Of a stretch of DNA of 64,000 nt, positions 20,290 through 31,392 are shown one piece after another. Source of the DNA: Engraulis encrasicolus (lineage: Eukaryota; Chordata; Actinopteri; Clupeiformes; Engraulidae); contig NC_085859.1 of assembly GCF_034702125.1 (NCBI RefSeq), positions 5,911,444-5,975,443 on the forward strand, read 5' to 3'. The notes below the pieces were generated by a model. It did no database searches, was not told the DNA's origin, and saw only the letters and a program-made list of their open reading frames with translations. Each line of letters begins with the position of its first letter. The stretch's first letter is position 1. A program made the position numbers and the translations under genes.

Positions 20290-20540
20290 TACCAGACTGG
20301 TAGGAAAGTAACAACATCCACCACCACCTTACTAAAGAAATACAATATAAATATCCAAATGTTTCATAAATGATGGATAACAAATGTAGTGTTATATCAT
20401 CATTGGTGTATTTGATTGAATTTAATATGACTATCATTGACATCAACTATGACAGTAAAACACCACCACCACTTATAAATTGGCATAAACTTGTAAAATG
20501 TAAAATAACAACCCACCAGAACTATAAATGTCCAAATGTT
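20290..20540. repeat. 240-bp repeat family S, left part
   Basis: AT-rich repeat with the phrase AAATGTCCAAATGTTTCATAA. Other copies are at 31,393-31,800, 32,740-33,225 and about 48,750-49,440. This copy is cut at 20,540 by the L1-type LINE and resumes at 31,393. Confidence 0.65.
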
Positions 20541-21482
20541 GCAACAAATCTTGTGGCTTAACTCTAACATTTTGAGTGGAGGCAAAGTTATTTTCTTTAA
20601 ACAAATGTTCATTAAAGGAATTACTTTTGTGAATGACATTGTAAACGAGAAACATCAAATCCTCTCATATAAACAGTTAAGAGACAGGTATGGGGAGGTA
20701 TGTACAACTCAACAATACAATCAGTTGACCTCTTCTCTATCATCAAGGTGGAAGCAAAAAATTAAAACGAGCAGTGACAGTAATTTAGTGTGTAGACCAA
20801 ATATAAGGCAGAACAAATGGCTAAATCAAACAAAAATAAACAAGGAAATATATAAGTTTTATTTACATACAGATAAATTGGTTGAGATCCCATGTAATAT
20901 TTTTGATAGCTGGGAAAAAATGATTGATTCTCCTCTCTTATGGAAGGAAATCTTCAATAATTTGTATGAATCATCATTAGATATAAAAATATGTTTTTTT
21001 CAATACAAATTAATCTTTAAATACTTAAACACCAAGAAAATGCTTCATATTTGAGGTATAGAAACAAATCCATTGTGTTGCTTCTGTTTAGAAGAAGAGG
21101 AAACTGCAGAACACTTATTTTGGTATTGTCCTTTAACTGTTACACTTTGGTTTGAAATAGAACCTTGGCTGTTAAAATACAACATCATGCTTCCTACAGT
21201 GCTCCTGGGCGATGTGGCAAATGAAAGCCAAGCAATACAAAATATAATTATTTTGTTGGGTAAAGTATTTATACATAAAACGATGGATTTAAAAAAGTTG
21301 AAATTAAGAGTCTTTAAAAATTATGTCAGATATTATTGTAAAATAGAGTGTATAATGGCTTGTGAAACAGGTAAAACAATATATGCAGATAGGTGGTCTA
21401 AGATAAAACATGGAGAAGGATGGCTTTAGGTACCTTCTTTTTTTCCCTTTCTGTTTAGTTCATAAATGTCTAAGGTATAATT
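20541..21482 (+). pseudogene. L1/Tx1-type LINE ORF2 C-terminal fragment
   Basis: A 5'-truncated retrotransposon. The frame reads LWLNSNILSGGKVIFFKQMF through WKEIFNNLYESSLDIKICFF to MLHI, then a single in-frame TGA, then GIETNPLCCFCLEEEETAEHLFWYC. The last part is the C-x2-C...H-x4-C zinc motif typical of the L1-clade ORF2 C-terminus. Coding ends at 21,429. The TGA sits where relatives have a tryptophan codon, so one substitution broke it. A 17-bp flanking duplication (20,524-20,540 and 31,393-31,409) and the A-rich tail at 31,374-31,391 imply that its 3' end now lies 10 kb away, split by later insertions. Confidence 0.7.
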
Positions 21483-21851
21483 TCAAGTCAAGTCAAGTCA
21501 AGTAGGTTTTATTGTCAATTTCTTTACATGCACTGGTCATACAAAGAATTTGAAATTACATTTCTTGCTTTCCCATACAGACATAGACTAATCTAGGTAA
21601 GGACATAGACAGTATAGACATAGACAGTACTTATACATGGACTTAAGACAGTATGGACATAGACAGTGCTCATACAGACATTTAAAGTGCAAGACTGGAC
21701 AACAGAAGACTTGTAGAGGACATACATTAAGAGGTATTGTTGTGCTTTTGTGCTTTTCTTAAAAAGTCCTTTATAGCGTTCTGACATGGTAATAGTAGCA
21801 TTTTGAAGAAAAATAAATATTAAAAAAGGTCTGTCAAGTACACCAGCAGCA

Positions 21852-21882
<31 letters not shown>

Positions 21883-21937
21883 TGTATGTGTTTAGTGCAG
21901 GTAGAAGGTGCGGTGTGCGTCTTGTGTGTGTGTTCGT

Positions 21938-21993
<56 letters not shown>

Positions 21994-22004
21994 TTAAAGA
22001 GAAA
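21483..22004 (-). mobile_element. L2/Rex-like LINE 3' end, displaced part
   Basis: Starts with (TCAAG)4, the reverse complement of a LINE microsatellite tail, followed by 3' UTR-like sequence and two (GT)n tracts. TTTAGTGCAGGTAGAAGGTG here recalls TTTAGTGCAGAAAGTGCAG at 27,817 and two further versions up to 28,020. I read it as the distal 3' UTR of the LINE at 27,779-31,200, separated from it by the Penelope insertion. Confidence 0.55.
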
Positions 22005-22609
22005 ACACGCACATCCGTCTCAAAAAATAGGGTGCAGGACCAACAAAAATACCATGAAAAAATTGAATGAAAAGTCCGCGACACCAAGCTCCCGTTGCTC
22101 TTTTTAATGTAACGTTTCGGGCAGCATGCCCTTCATCAGACAATACAAATACAATGAAAACACCCTGTTTAAATACCCATGATCCCACAGGTGGTTCAAC
22201 CCCCCACCCAGGTGATCCCCATTGACATCAATCACCTGGATAAAGTGATGTGTGCAACATAAACCCATTGAGGCAGTGAAATATTGACAATATATACAAT
22301 TACATAGGACAATTCAGAGGAAAACCAAGAATACATGACCACATTTAGGGATACATCACATGCACATAGCCTGAATGGTAGACACAGAAGAGGAAGTCTA
22401 TAGTACATTATATACACACACATCACAGGCAAAAATCATTTAAGTAGAGCAAGACACTGACAACACAGAATACATATGTCCCACCAGGCAGCACCACATT
22501 GCAAAATTTACAAAAAAGGTCTTAGATCGAATTCTTCATTGAGTCCTCTTGGGGCCAGTGTGTCGAGCGTGTAAATCCAGTAGGCCTCTCTTTTGAGTAG
22601 CAGGGAATT
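22005..22609 (-). mobile_element. Penelope-like element, minus copy, 3' part
   Basis: Contains the terminal motif AACGTTTCGGGCAGCATGCC then CTTCATCAGAC, characteristic of Penelope pseudo-LTRs. The C-terminal end of the coding region follows (minus sense LLLKREAYWIYTLDTLAPRG). It is the continuation of 25,271-26,580, cut by a DNA transposon. Confidence 0.8.
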
Positions 22610-22748
22610 CACCTTTCCGCGGCCACCCCCCAAAATGGTAACTGACCAATCATAGCATAGCAACAGTTACTAAGCTCGGGACCTTGGTCAAGCCAGCCAT
22701 TTTGATGAATGGAAGTCTATGAGAGAGATACCGAGTTTGGAAGATAAA

Positions 22749-22936
22749 ATGAAATGTTGCGCGTATGGCGTGTGTAATTCCGATAACGGAGATACCAAAA
22801 AGTTGGAGGGAGGGGTTACATTTCATTCCTTCCCAAAACCAAAGACCGAGATGGAGAAATTCCTGCTGTGGACTAAACAATGTGGACTACCCCACCACCA
22901 GCAGCAGCATGTAAACAGAAGCCACTACAAGCTAAG
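22749..22936 (+). CDS. THAP zinc-finger exon in the transposon
   Basis: Opens MKCCAYGVCNSDNGDTKK and continues through GGVTFHSFPKPKTEMEKFLL to the donor AG|GTAAGC. It has the C-x4-C half of a THAP domain and the conserved F-x-FP-K core. The C-x2-H half that should follow was not found between 22,937 and 23,586, so the finger may be incomplete or a small exon was missed. A 30-nt longer in-frame start exists at 22,719. THAP domains bind DNA and often belong to transposases. This is likely element-encoded rather than a host gene. Confidence 0.55.
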
Positions 22937-23586
22937 GTAAGCAGCTATTTTAATGTCGCTAAAATCCACCTACCTCATTGAAAACGTGATGATGCCACTT
23001 CTTCAAATACAATTTAGTAGCACTACCTTGCATGTTTGGGCAGCTAGAACTGTGTGGATGATCATAATAAGCTGGATTGAATGGGTTAGCCTCATTTAGC
23101 ATAGGCTAACTGTAAGTTTATTGTCACTGTTGACTGTTCTGTTCATATTGTGCATGCATGCAAGTAGCAACCAAAGTAATGTTAATGTTGTGTACAGTTG
23201 AAAAGTTTATCTTGTACAATGGCATTTAAAGTGGGATGCCACTTGTTTGCTTGTAGTAAACAAGCATCAGCTATGCTGGGCAAAGTAACTTATTCTGCTA
23301 TTTGCGTTAGAATCCCACCTCATGTAACCATTGCAACTGAACTGAGATTGAATAATACTTAATAGTATTGATTTAAGATCCCAGATGTGCTGTACTTCAC
23401 AATGTGCATTTTATTTTAGTGCCTTCAATCAGAGATGATTTAGTTATACATTGCAACATTAATAGAGATTGTTGTACCCAGTCATCATTCTCAAAACATC
23501 AACAAAACATCTTAGCCCTACACTAACATGCATCAACCTTGCATTACTATGAAAATGTAATGGAAAGTCAAACTGATTGTTTACAG

Positions 23587-23661
23587 GGTACGAGGAGAGG
23601 GCTCAAACTCCACTGAACACCTTAACACTGGAACAAAGTGCTTCAAACACCAGTGACCATG

Positions 23662-23694
<33 letters not shown>

Positions 23695-23972
23695 CGAGCG
23701 AGCGAGAGAGAGATATTTATATGCAGTTTGCTAACTTTTCCTGTTGTTGTTGTTCGTTGTTTACAGATCCCACCACTGATCATGGAGATGAGCTTCAGAT
23801 GTTGAGGGACATGGTGGCCACTCAGAAGGCTGAGATAACCAAGCTGACTGTACAACTAGAGGCAAAGGATGTCCAGCTCCAACAACTTAGATACAAACTC
23901 CATTTACACACTACTTTGGTGTTAAAACCAGAGTCTGTGCATGAAAGTGATGTGTTAGGCCATTTCCAGTAG
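23587..23972 (+). CDS. coiled-coil exons of the transposon gene
   Basis: Two exon-like pieces: about 23,587-23,660 (GYEERAQTPLNTLTLEQSAS, preceded by TTTACAG) and 23,767-23,972 (after TTGTTTACAG), reading DELQMLRDMVATQKAEITKL and ending at TAG. The last piece has a leucine-rich heptad pattern suited to a coiled coil. The reading phase does not join simply to the THAP exon, so a piece is missing or the gene is broken. A short (GT)n lies between them. 23,973-25,270 shows no further exon. Confidence 0.4.
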
Positions 23973-25270
23973 GCTACTGTGCTTGATTCACCTATGAGCA
24001 TTTTAATACCTTGTATGAGTTCAACATTTTAAATAATCCAGGTACAGTGGCACACCAGACCTTCCTTTGTGTAGTGAGCTGTTATTGACACTGATGACAT
24101 TTAGACAAGTATTTGGTTACAAAAGATTCCACATCAGTTTACAGAATGTGAGCACAATATTTAATCAGTCAACATCAGCCCTGTGTGTATTTATTGTGTA
24201 TTATGTATTGATTATTTTGTTATTGTGTATTAAATACCATCCATCATCATGCATATTGTAATGACCTGTGTATTTTCATTTTTTGCTTAAATGCATTAAC
24301 CCATTTCATGTCATGGTGAATTACCTGATGACTTAAGCCACTCCAAGAGGGTATGTGTGGTCTGCAACAACAGTGATGTCCACAGGAGGTTTGCACCAAA
24401 TAGCTCAGGTGTTCCTGTCTGCCTTTGTAGCAGAGCCAGTTTGTCACCTGTCACATTGAAGTTCCAGGAGGGAGGGCAGTAGGCCTACAACGAAATTCTC
24501 TCTAACTTCCACTGTTTACAATGTAGCCAATGTAATTTGTAGATTACTGGAAATATTTATTTATCTATTTACTGAACTTTAATGTAGGCTTACTGGTTTC
24601 CTAGTGACCATAAGAGACACCTTATAGAAACACCTTTGCTTTTGGAGCAACCACAGATGACACAGGCACTGGTTTTATTTTGGTATCATTGTGCCATTGC
24701 TGTGTGAAGCTTGTGGAGGATTGGGGTTCCAAAGGGTTGCCTTTCACTTGCATGAGGTGAAATGTGTTGAACAAGCCAAGTCAACGATGTGGGAGCAATA
24801 GACTGGAGTGCTACAGGTGGGAATGTTTACATCTGGCATCTGTTACCATCACATGGATTTAATGCAACAAATATGATAATCATGTGCATTTTAATGCAAC
24901 GTGTGATAAAGGCTTACCCTGCTTTAGGTCTAGGCCTACATAAGCACTGCTGCTCTTGTAAATTATTAGATGCTTGCCTCTTACATTGGGATCTGTATAC
25001 TTTACCCTCTGTCTCATCTGGCTACAAACACAGCATATAATGTTGTGGATGTAGCCTTCATAAGCCTGCTGCAGACCTTTTTGTCAACTTTTATCTTATA
25101 TTTTGCTGTTTCTCAACAAATTACTTGTGATTTCCATGGGCAGAGCCGAAATTGACAGGGGTGAAAACATGTCGCATGCCATTCATTCTAATGCTGAGAA
25201 CCTGGAATACGTGAAAGCTTGACTCGCATAGCAACCGTTGCTAAGGGGGGGAGGAGTTTGCGGAAAGGTC

Positions 25271-26580
25271 AATTGGCATCCCCACCACGGCTGGGGAGTC
25301 TGATGCGCTCAATGCCAATGTATCTTAGGGAGGCTACTGTGTGGGATGATTGTGTAAAATGTAGCGCCACAGGACTTTTGCTGTCGTGATTGCGAATCGT
25401 GGACCTATGTTCTGCAATACGAGTTTTAAGGGGTCTTGTCGTTTTGCCAATGTAGGCTAGCCCACATGGGCATCGCAACATGTAGATAACATTATTTGTG
25501 TTGCAGGTAATAGTGCCACGAATTTTAAATTCTTTGCCTGTGCGCGGGTGATTAAAAGATTTTGTCTTATGGGTAAAATTGCATTGAATGCAGTTATTGC
25601 ACTTGTAGTTCCCGCTAGGTGTCTGACGCAAAAAGTGCTGTGTGTGTGGTGGGTGGTGGGCCCTCACTAACATATTTCTCAGGTTTGGTGGGCGCTTAAA
25701 CACAACTTTAGGAGGCAATGCAAAGGTAGAAAGGGCAGGATCTGACTCAATAATGTGCCAGTGCTTGTTGATGACAGATTGAAACTCCTTGGCCAGTGGT
25801 GAGTATTGGACCACACACATTAGATTAGGCTGTGTGCTAGCCTGTCTCCTTGTTTCAAGGCATTCTGTTTGGGACACCCCATGAAAGCGGTCCCGTGCAC
25901 GGGATACCCACCCTGGTTTGTATTGTCTCTGGCTGAATCTTTGTTCTAGGTCTTGACTCTGCAATTCAAAGTCCTCATCTGTGCTGCAGATGCGCCTGAT
26001 GCGGTTAAATTGAGAGAGGGGCAGAGATTTTTTCAGTGGGATCGGATGGTAGGAGTGCCCGTGTAATATTGAATTTCTGTCAGTTTTTTTGCGATAGAGC
26101 GTAGTGCCCAGTTTGTGAGACTTTCTGTATACTGTGATGTCTAAAAAGTTCATCTTTTGTGCATCATATTCCATGGTAAAATTGAGATGTGGGCTTGCAT
26201 TGTTCATGAAGGTGTGAAACTCCTTGAGCTGTGTTTCTGAGCCCCTCCACAAGAACCAGATGTCATCAATATACCTTTTCCAGTTGCTTATGTATTGTAG
26301 GTAAGGATTCCGCTGGTTGTCCCATATGCATTCCTTTTCGAAGTGTCCGCAGAACAAGGATGCAAAACTAGGGGCCATTTTTGACCCCATGCTCGTTCCT
26401 GACACCTGAAGGTAAAAGTCAGACCCAAAAAGAAAGTAATTAGATTTGAGTACAGTCTCAAGCAGGTCAACAATACATTGAGTACTGGGGGTACAGTCAG
26501 AACGCTGGTTCAGGAAGAACTCTGTGGCTTTCAGACCGCCTTCAAACGGCACATTAGTAACCAATTTAACCAAGTTCTCA
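25271..26580 (-). CDS. Penelope-like RT and GIY-YIG endonuclease, partial
   Basis: An open minus frame encodes about 435 residues. N-terminal RT sequence is missing; it opens in VKLVTNVPFEGGLKATEFFL. RT motifs SGTSMGSKMAPSFASLF and KRYIDDIWFLW (catalytic DD) are intact. The C-terminal part has a zinc-binding cluster (GNYKCNNCIQC) and the GIY-YIG endonuclease (NVIYMLRCPC, LAYIGKTTRP, R and E of RIAEHR). Penelope elements use this enzyme pair for target-primed insertion. The frame ends prematurely at GGDAN because the THAP transposon at 22,610-25,270 supplies a TGA; the missing tail is at 22,005-22,609. The N-terminus is cut at the junction with the inverted sister copy. Confidence 0.88.
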
Positions 26581-27778
26581 ATTTAACCGCATCAGGCGCA
26601 TCTGCAGCACAGATGAGGACTTTGAATTGCAGAGTCAAGACCTAGAACAAAGATTCAGCCAGAGACAATACAAACCAGGGTGGGTATCCCGTGCACGGGA
26701 CCGCTTTCATGGGGTGTCCCAAACAGAATGCCTTGAAACAAGGAGACAGGCTAGCACACAGCCTAATCTAATGTGTGTGGTCCAATACTCACCACTGGCC
26801 AAGGAGTTTCAATCTGTCATCAACAAGCACTGGCACATTATTGAGTCAGATCCTGCCCTTTCTACCTTTGCATTGCCTCCTAAAGTTGTGTTTAAGCGCC
26901 CACCAAACCTGAGAAATATGTTAGTGAGGGCCCACCACCCACCACACACACAGCACTTTTTGCGTCAGACACCTAGCGGGAACTACAAGTGCAATAACTG
27001 CATTCAATGCAATTTTACCCATAAGACAAAATCTTTTAATCACCCGCGCACAGGCAAAGAATTTAAAATTCGTGGCACTATTACCTGCAACACAAATAAT
27101 GTTATCTACATGTTGCGATGCCCATGTGGGCTAGCCTACATTGGCAAAACAACAAGACCCCTTAAAACTCGTATTGCAGAACATAGGTCCACGATTCGCA
27201 ATCATGACAGCAAAAGTCCTGTGGCGCTACATTTTACACAATCATCCCACACAGTAGCCTCCCTAAGATACATTGGCATTGAGCGCATCAGACCCCCCAG
27301 CCGTGGTGGGGATGTCAATTCCCTGCTACTCAAAAGAGAGGCCTACTGGATTTACACGCTCGACACACTGGCCCCAAGAGGACTCAATGAAGAATTCGAT
27401 CTAAGACCTTTTTTGTAAATTTTGCAATGTGGTGCTGCCTGGTGGGACATATGTATTCTGTGTTGTCAGTGTCTTGCTCTACTTAAATGATTTTTGCCTG
27501 TGATGTGTGTGTATATAATGTACTATAGACTTCCTCTTCTGTGTCTACCATTCAGGCTATGTGCATGTGATGTATCCCTAAATGTGGTCATGTATTCTTG
27601 GTTTTTCTCTGAATTTTCCTATGTAATTGTATATATTGTAAATATTGCACTGCCTCAAGGGGTTAATATTGCACACGTCACTTTATCCAGGTGGTTGATG
27701 TCAATGGGGATCACCTGGGTGGGGGGTTGAACCACCTGTGGGATCATGGGTATTTAAACAGGGTGTTTTCATTGTATT
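26581..27778 (+). mobile_element. Penelope-like element, inverted plus copy
   Basis: A second copy lies head to head with the minus copy, nearly identical over about 1.2 kb. It begins at the FNRIRRICSTDEDFELQ position, so it lacks the RT, but carries the zinc cluster, the full GIY-YIG domain and the native C-terminus (SLLLKREAYWIYTLDTLAPR to stop at 27,416-27,418). The 3' UTR stops at TCATTGTATTTG, short of the pseudo-LTR motif present in the minus copy. About 570 bp (26,011-26,580) form an unpaired spacer between the arms. The ORF gives an internal start at 26,627; real translation is doubtful. Confidence 0.85.
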
Positions 27779-28053
<275 letters not shown>

Positions 28054-31000
28054 TCAGTGGCCTTGCTGGCTAGAGGCTGACAGTGGAGGGAGAGTGGGTT
28101 GAGTGTTCAGCATCTTGATCGCTTGGTGCATTGTGCTGCTCGCCAGCCTGGTGGTACGGGAACGGAGGCGCCTGTACCTCTTTCCAGAGGGCAGGAGGCT
28201 GAACAGTTTGTGTGCAGGGTGGCTTGTGTCTTTGATGATCATCAGTGCTTTCAGGGTGAGGCGTGTGGTGTAAATGTCCTGCAGGGAGGGGAGTGGTACT
28301 CCAATGATCTTCTTCGCTGTGTTCACAACACGCTGGAGTGTCTTCCTGTTTTTCTCCGTGCAGCTTCCTCCCCACACTGTGATGCAGTTGGGCACGACGC
28401 TCTCTATGGTTCCTCTGTAGAATGTTGTCATGATGGAGGGTGTAGCACTTGCCTTCTTTAGTTTGCGCAGGAAGTAGAGACGCTGATGGGCCTTCTTCGC
28501 CAGTGATGTAGTGTTGGTGGTCCAAGAGAGGTCGTCGCTGATGTGCACTCCAAGGAACTTGGTGCTGCTCACTCTCTCCACAGCATCGCCGTCGATGGTC
28601 AGTGGTGGCAGTTGTTTTTGGACCCTTTGGAAGTTGACAACAATCTCCTTGGTCTTGTTGACATTCAGCAGGAGGTTGTTGTCTTTGCACCATCTGGCCA
28701 GCAGGTCTACTTCTTCTCTGTAGTGAGTCTCATCGCCCTTGGTGATGAGGCCCACCAGTGTTGTATCATCCGCAAACTTCACTAGATGGTTAGTGCTGTG
28801 GGTCGTTGTGCAGTCGTGTGTCAGCAGCGTGAACAGCAGGGGGCTGAGAACACAACCTTGCGGAGCCCCCGTGCTCAGGGTCAGGGTGCTCGAGGTGTTG
28901 TTCCCTACCCGTACTGCTTGTGGTCTTTGCATCAGGAAGTCCAGCAGCCAGTTGCAGAGGGAGGTGCTGAAACCTAGTTTGTCCAGTTTTCTGATGAGTT
29001 GTTGCGGTATTATGGTATTGAATGCTGAACTGAAGTCAATGAACAGCATTCTCACATATGAGTCTTTATTGTCCAAGTGGGTGAGGGCTGGATGGAGGGC
29101 AGAGCAAATTGCATCCTCCGTGGATCGCTTGGCTCGGTATGCGAACTGGTAGGGGTCTAGGGTGGGGGGTAGGGTGGCTTTGATGTGTGACAGGACTAGC
29201 CGTTCGAAGCACTTCATGATTATGGGCGTCAGTGCTACAGGACGGTAGTCATTGAAGCATGATGGTGATGATTTCTTCGGCACAGGTATGATGGTAGCAG
29301 CTTTGAAAAGTGATGGGATGACTGCTTGCTCCAGAGAGATGTTAAAGATGTCTGTGAAGACATCCTTCAGCTCTTCTGCACAATCCTTCAACACTCGGCC
29401 TGGTATGTTGTCTGGGCCAGCTGCTTTGCCTGGGTTGATGGTGGCCAGTGTCCTCTTAACACTGGCAGAGGACAGGTAAAGGGGTTGATCATGGGGGGGA
29501 GGGGGAGTTTTCTGTGGGTGAGTGTCATTTTGTGCTTCAAAGCGGGCGAAGAAACTGTTCAGGTCGTTTAGCAGAGAGGTGTTGTTGTCACAGCTTCGTG
29601 GTGCAGGCTTATAGTCCGTGATGGCCTGTATGCCCTGCCACAGGCTCTGTGCATCTCTGCTGTCTTTGAAGTGTGTTGTTATTTTGTCTGAGTATTCCTT
29701 TTTTGCTTTCCTGATGCCCTGGGACAGATTTGCCCTTGCTGTCTTTAGGCCAGCTACGTCTCCTGCTCTGAAGGCTTTGTCTCTGGCCCTCAGCAGTCGG
29801 TGAACGTCTCCTGTGAACCATGGCTTCTGGTTGGCCCTGGTAGTGATGTGTTTTATTTCTGTAACATCATCGATGCATTTTGTGATGTAGGAGGTCACGG
29901 TGTCTGTGTACTCCTCAATGTCAATGTGATTGCTGTGGGTGGCAGTTGTTTTGAAAATGTCCCAGTCTGTGGTTTCAAAGCAGTCCTGAAGTCGTGAGAT
30001 GGCTCCCTCAGGCCATTTTCTCACCTCCTTCTGAACTGGTTTGGTGAGTTTTGCCTTTTGTCTGTAGGCTGGCAGTAGCAGAATTGTTGTGTGGTCTGAT
30101 GATCCAATGTGGGGGATGGGCTTTGCCTTGTATGCTCTCTTCTGATTTGTGTAAACGAGGTCCAGGGTGTTTTGTTCTCTTGTTGGGAAGTTGACATGTT
30201 GATGAAATTTTGGAAGTACTGTTTTGAGATTTCCGTGGTTGAAATCTCCCAGTACCACTGTGAAGGCATCTGGGTGTGCATCTTGTTGTTCACTGATGCC
30301 CCGATGCAGCTCGTTCAGTGCCTCGCTTTTGACGCTATTGATGTTGCTGGGTGCGAGGTAGACGGCGACTAATAGGATAGCGGATATTTCTCTGGGTAAA
30401 TAGAAGGGTCGGCACTTGATGATCATGAACTCCACTCGTGGAGAGCAGTGCCTCTGTACTACCGTAGCATTATTGCACCAAGCATCATGTGTGTAGACAC
30501 ATATTCCTCCCCCTCGTTTTTTCTCTGCAAGGGCTCTGTCCGCTCGGTGGCACGTTAGTTGTTCCAGTTGTAAAGCCGAATCGGGTATGCCGTCGTTCAG
30601 CCATGATTCGGTGAACACCGTAACGCAGCAGTTCCTCACGGTTTTGTTCGCTGATCTTAGTAGCCGTATGTCATCCATCTTATTGTCCAGAGATCTGACG
30701 TTTGCCAAGAGAATTGATGGTATTGCTGGACGAGTTGGGTTGGCTGCAAGCCGTGTCTCGACGCCACCTCGTTTGCCCCTTTTTCTAATTCTTGAGCATC
30801 GCTTTCGGTGTCGGCATAGCGAGGCAGACGGGTCCGATGTAGTCCTATGCCGCCGGAGAATTCCTAGTTCTTCCAGAGTCTTCATTGGTACATCCAATAC
30901 ATTGCTTAAGTTGTCCATTCTTATCTGCAACAGCTGTTGCCGACTGTACGTGCGTTCCGACATATTTTCCGACGATAGACATTTCGAAAGACACATTTTA

Positions 31001-31191
31001 ACACAAATAAACACTGAAAGTTGGGAAAGCAAGGGGCTGCTGCAACCTACGTGCGCCGCCGCCGGATTGCTAAGCATATCAGTGCAAAAGTGAATTATAA
31101 TTCCTTCCTGGGATGGGGGCGGGGGTTTTGGGGGGGGGGGGGGGTAGTAGTGTTGTTTAATTAATATATAGTTTGACGTGTTGGGGGACAC
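28054..31191 (-). CDS. L2/Rex-like LINE ORF2, intact (APE and RT)
   Basis: A single uninterrupted frame of 1,045 codons. The N-terminal third is an apurinic-type endonuclease: LLANVRSLDNKMDDIRLLRS, FTESWLND, VVLGDFNHGN and the terminal IGSSDHTT. The reverse transcriptase follows with IPVPKKSSPSCFNDYRPVAL, LFIDFSSAFNTI, STGAPQGCVLSPLLF and the catalytic KFADDTTLVGL, then a C-terminal region ending near LFSLLPSGKRYRRLRSRTTR. This is the CR1/L2/Rex organisation. The true start is uncertain: the first ATG lies before a poly-C tract, and MSERTYSRQQLL (about residue 78) is a better candidate. Together with the 5' part to about 31,200 it is close to full length. Lack of stops implies recent activity. 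Confidence 0.9.
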   Translation of the reverse strand: MSPNTSNYILIKQHYYPPPPPKPPPPSQEGIIIHFCTDMLSNPAAAHVGCSSPLLSQLSVFICVKMCLSKCLSSENMSERTYSRQQLLQIRMDNLSNVLDVPMKTLEELGILRRHRTTSDPSASLCRHRKRCSRIRKRGKRGGVETRLAANPTRPAIPSILLANVRSLDNKMDDIRLLRSANKTVRNCCVTVFTESWLNDGIPDSALQLEQLTCHRADRALAEKKRGGGICVYTHDAWCNNATVVQRHCSPRVEFMIIKCRPFYLPREISAILLVAVYLAPSNINSVKSEALNELHRGISEQQDAHPDAFTVVLGDFNHGNLKTVLPKFHQHVNFPTREQNTLDLVYTNQKRAYKAKPIPHIGSSDHTTILLLPAYRQKAKLTKPVQKEVRKWPEGAISRLQDCFETTDWDIFKTTATHSNHIDIEEYTDTVTSYITKCIDDVTEIKHITTRANQKPWFTGDVHRLLRARDKAFRAGDVAGLKTARANLSQGIRKAKKEYSDKITTHFKDSRDAQSLWQGIQAITDYKPAPRSCDNNTSLLNDLNSFFARFEAQNDTHPQKTPPPPHDQPLYLSSASVKRTLATINPGKAAGPDNIPGRVLKDCAEELKDVFTDIFNISLEQAVIPSLFKAATIIPVPKKSSPSCFNDYRPVALTPIIMKCFERLVLSHIKATLPPTLDPYQFAYRAKRSTEDAICSALHPALTHLDNKDSYVRMLFIDFSSAFNTIIPQQLIRKLDKLGFSTSLCNWLLDFLMQRPQAVRVGNNTSSTLTLSTGAPQGCVLSPLLFTLLTHDCTTTHSTNHLVKFADDTTLVGLITKGDETHYREEVDLLARWCKDNNLLLNVNKTKEIVVNFQRVQKQLPPLTIDGDAVERVSSTKFLGVHISDDLSWTTNTTSLAKKAHQRLYFLRKLKKASATPSIMTTFYRGTIESVVPNCITVWGGSCTEKNRKTLQRVVNTAKKIIGVPLPSLQDIYTTRLTLKALMIIKDTSHPAHKLFSLLPSGKRYRRLRSRTTRLASSTMHQAIKMLNTQPTLPPLSASSQQGH

Positions 31192-31195
31192 TCAG

Positions 31196-31392
31196 ATTGG
31201 TTTTGTATATATATATTTTTTTCTCCTTTTTTTCTCCTTTTTTCTGTATCCTTTTATTATTCTTTATTGTATATTACATTTTGCTTTTAAAAGAAAAATG
31301 AAGAGAATTTAAAAAAAAAAAAAAAAGGAAGACAATATAGGTCCCCCATAAGAGGGGGTGGTGGTTTGGGTTTAGAAAAAAAAAAAAAAAAC
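31196..31392 (+). mobile_element. L1/Tx1 LINE 3' UTR and poly-A, displaced part
   Basis: T-rich then A-rich sequence with A-runs at 31,310-31,327 and 31,374-31,391, followed by ATAAATGTCCAAATGTT, the same 17 bp that precede the L1 fragment at 20,524-20,540. I infer that this is the distal end of the L1 split by the L2/Rex-like insertion. Confidence 0.5.

Larger units (their letters stand above)
22610..25270 (+). mobile_element. THAP-exon DNA transposon inside Penelope
   Basis: A 2.66-kb insertion with 11-bp inverted ends (CACCTTTCCGC and complement of GACCTTTCCGC) is flanked by AATT at 22,606-22,609 and 25,271-25,274. Subterminal palindromes of TAGCAAC-N-GTTGCTA type lie near both ends. The uninterrupted sister Penelope copy reads straight through the site. 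Cargo is a THAP-type exon and a coiled-coil exon; no transposase was recognised, so it is probably non-autonomous. The 4-bp AATT could be a shorter duplication inside longer ends, leaving the superfamily (ISL2EU, Kolobok-like or other) open. Confidence 0.75.

Noticed and set aside
28099..31093. Plus-strand ORFs opposite the LINE
   Set aside because: Shadows of the minus-strand ORF2.
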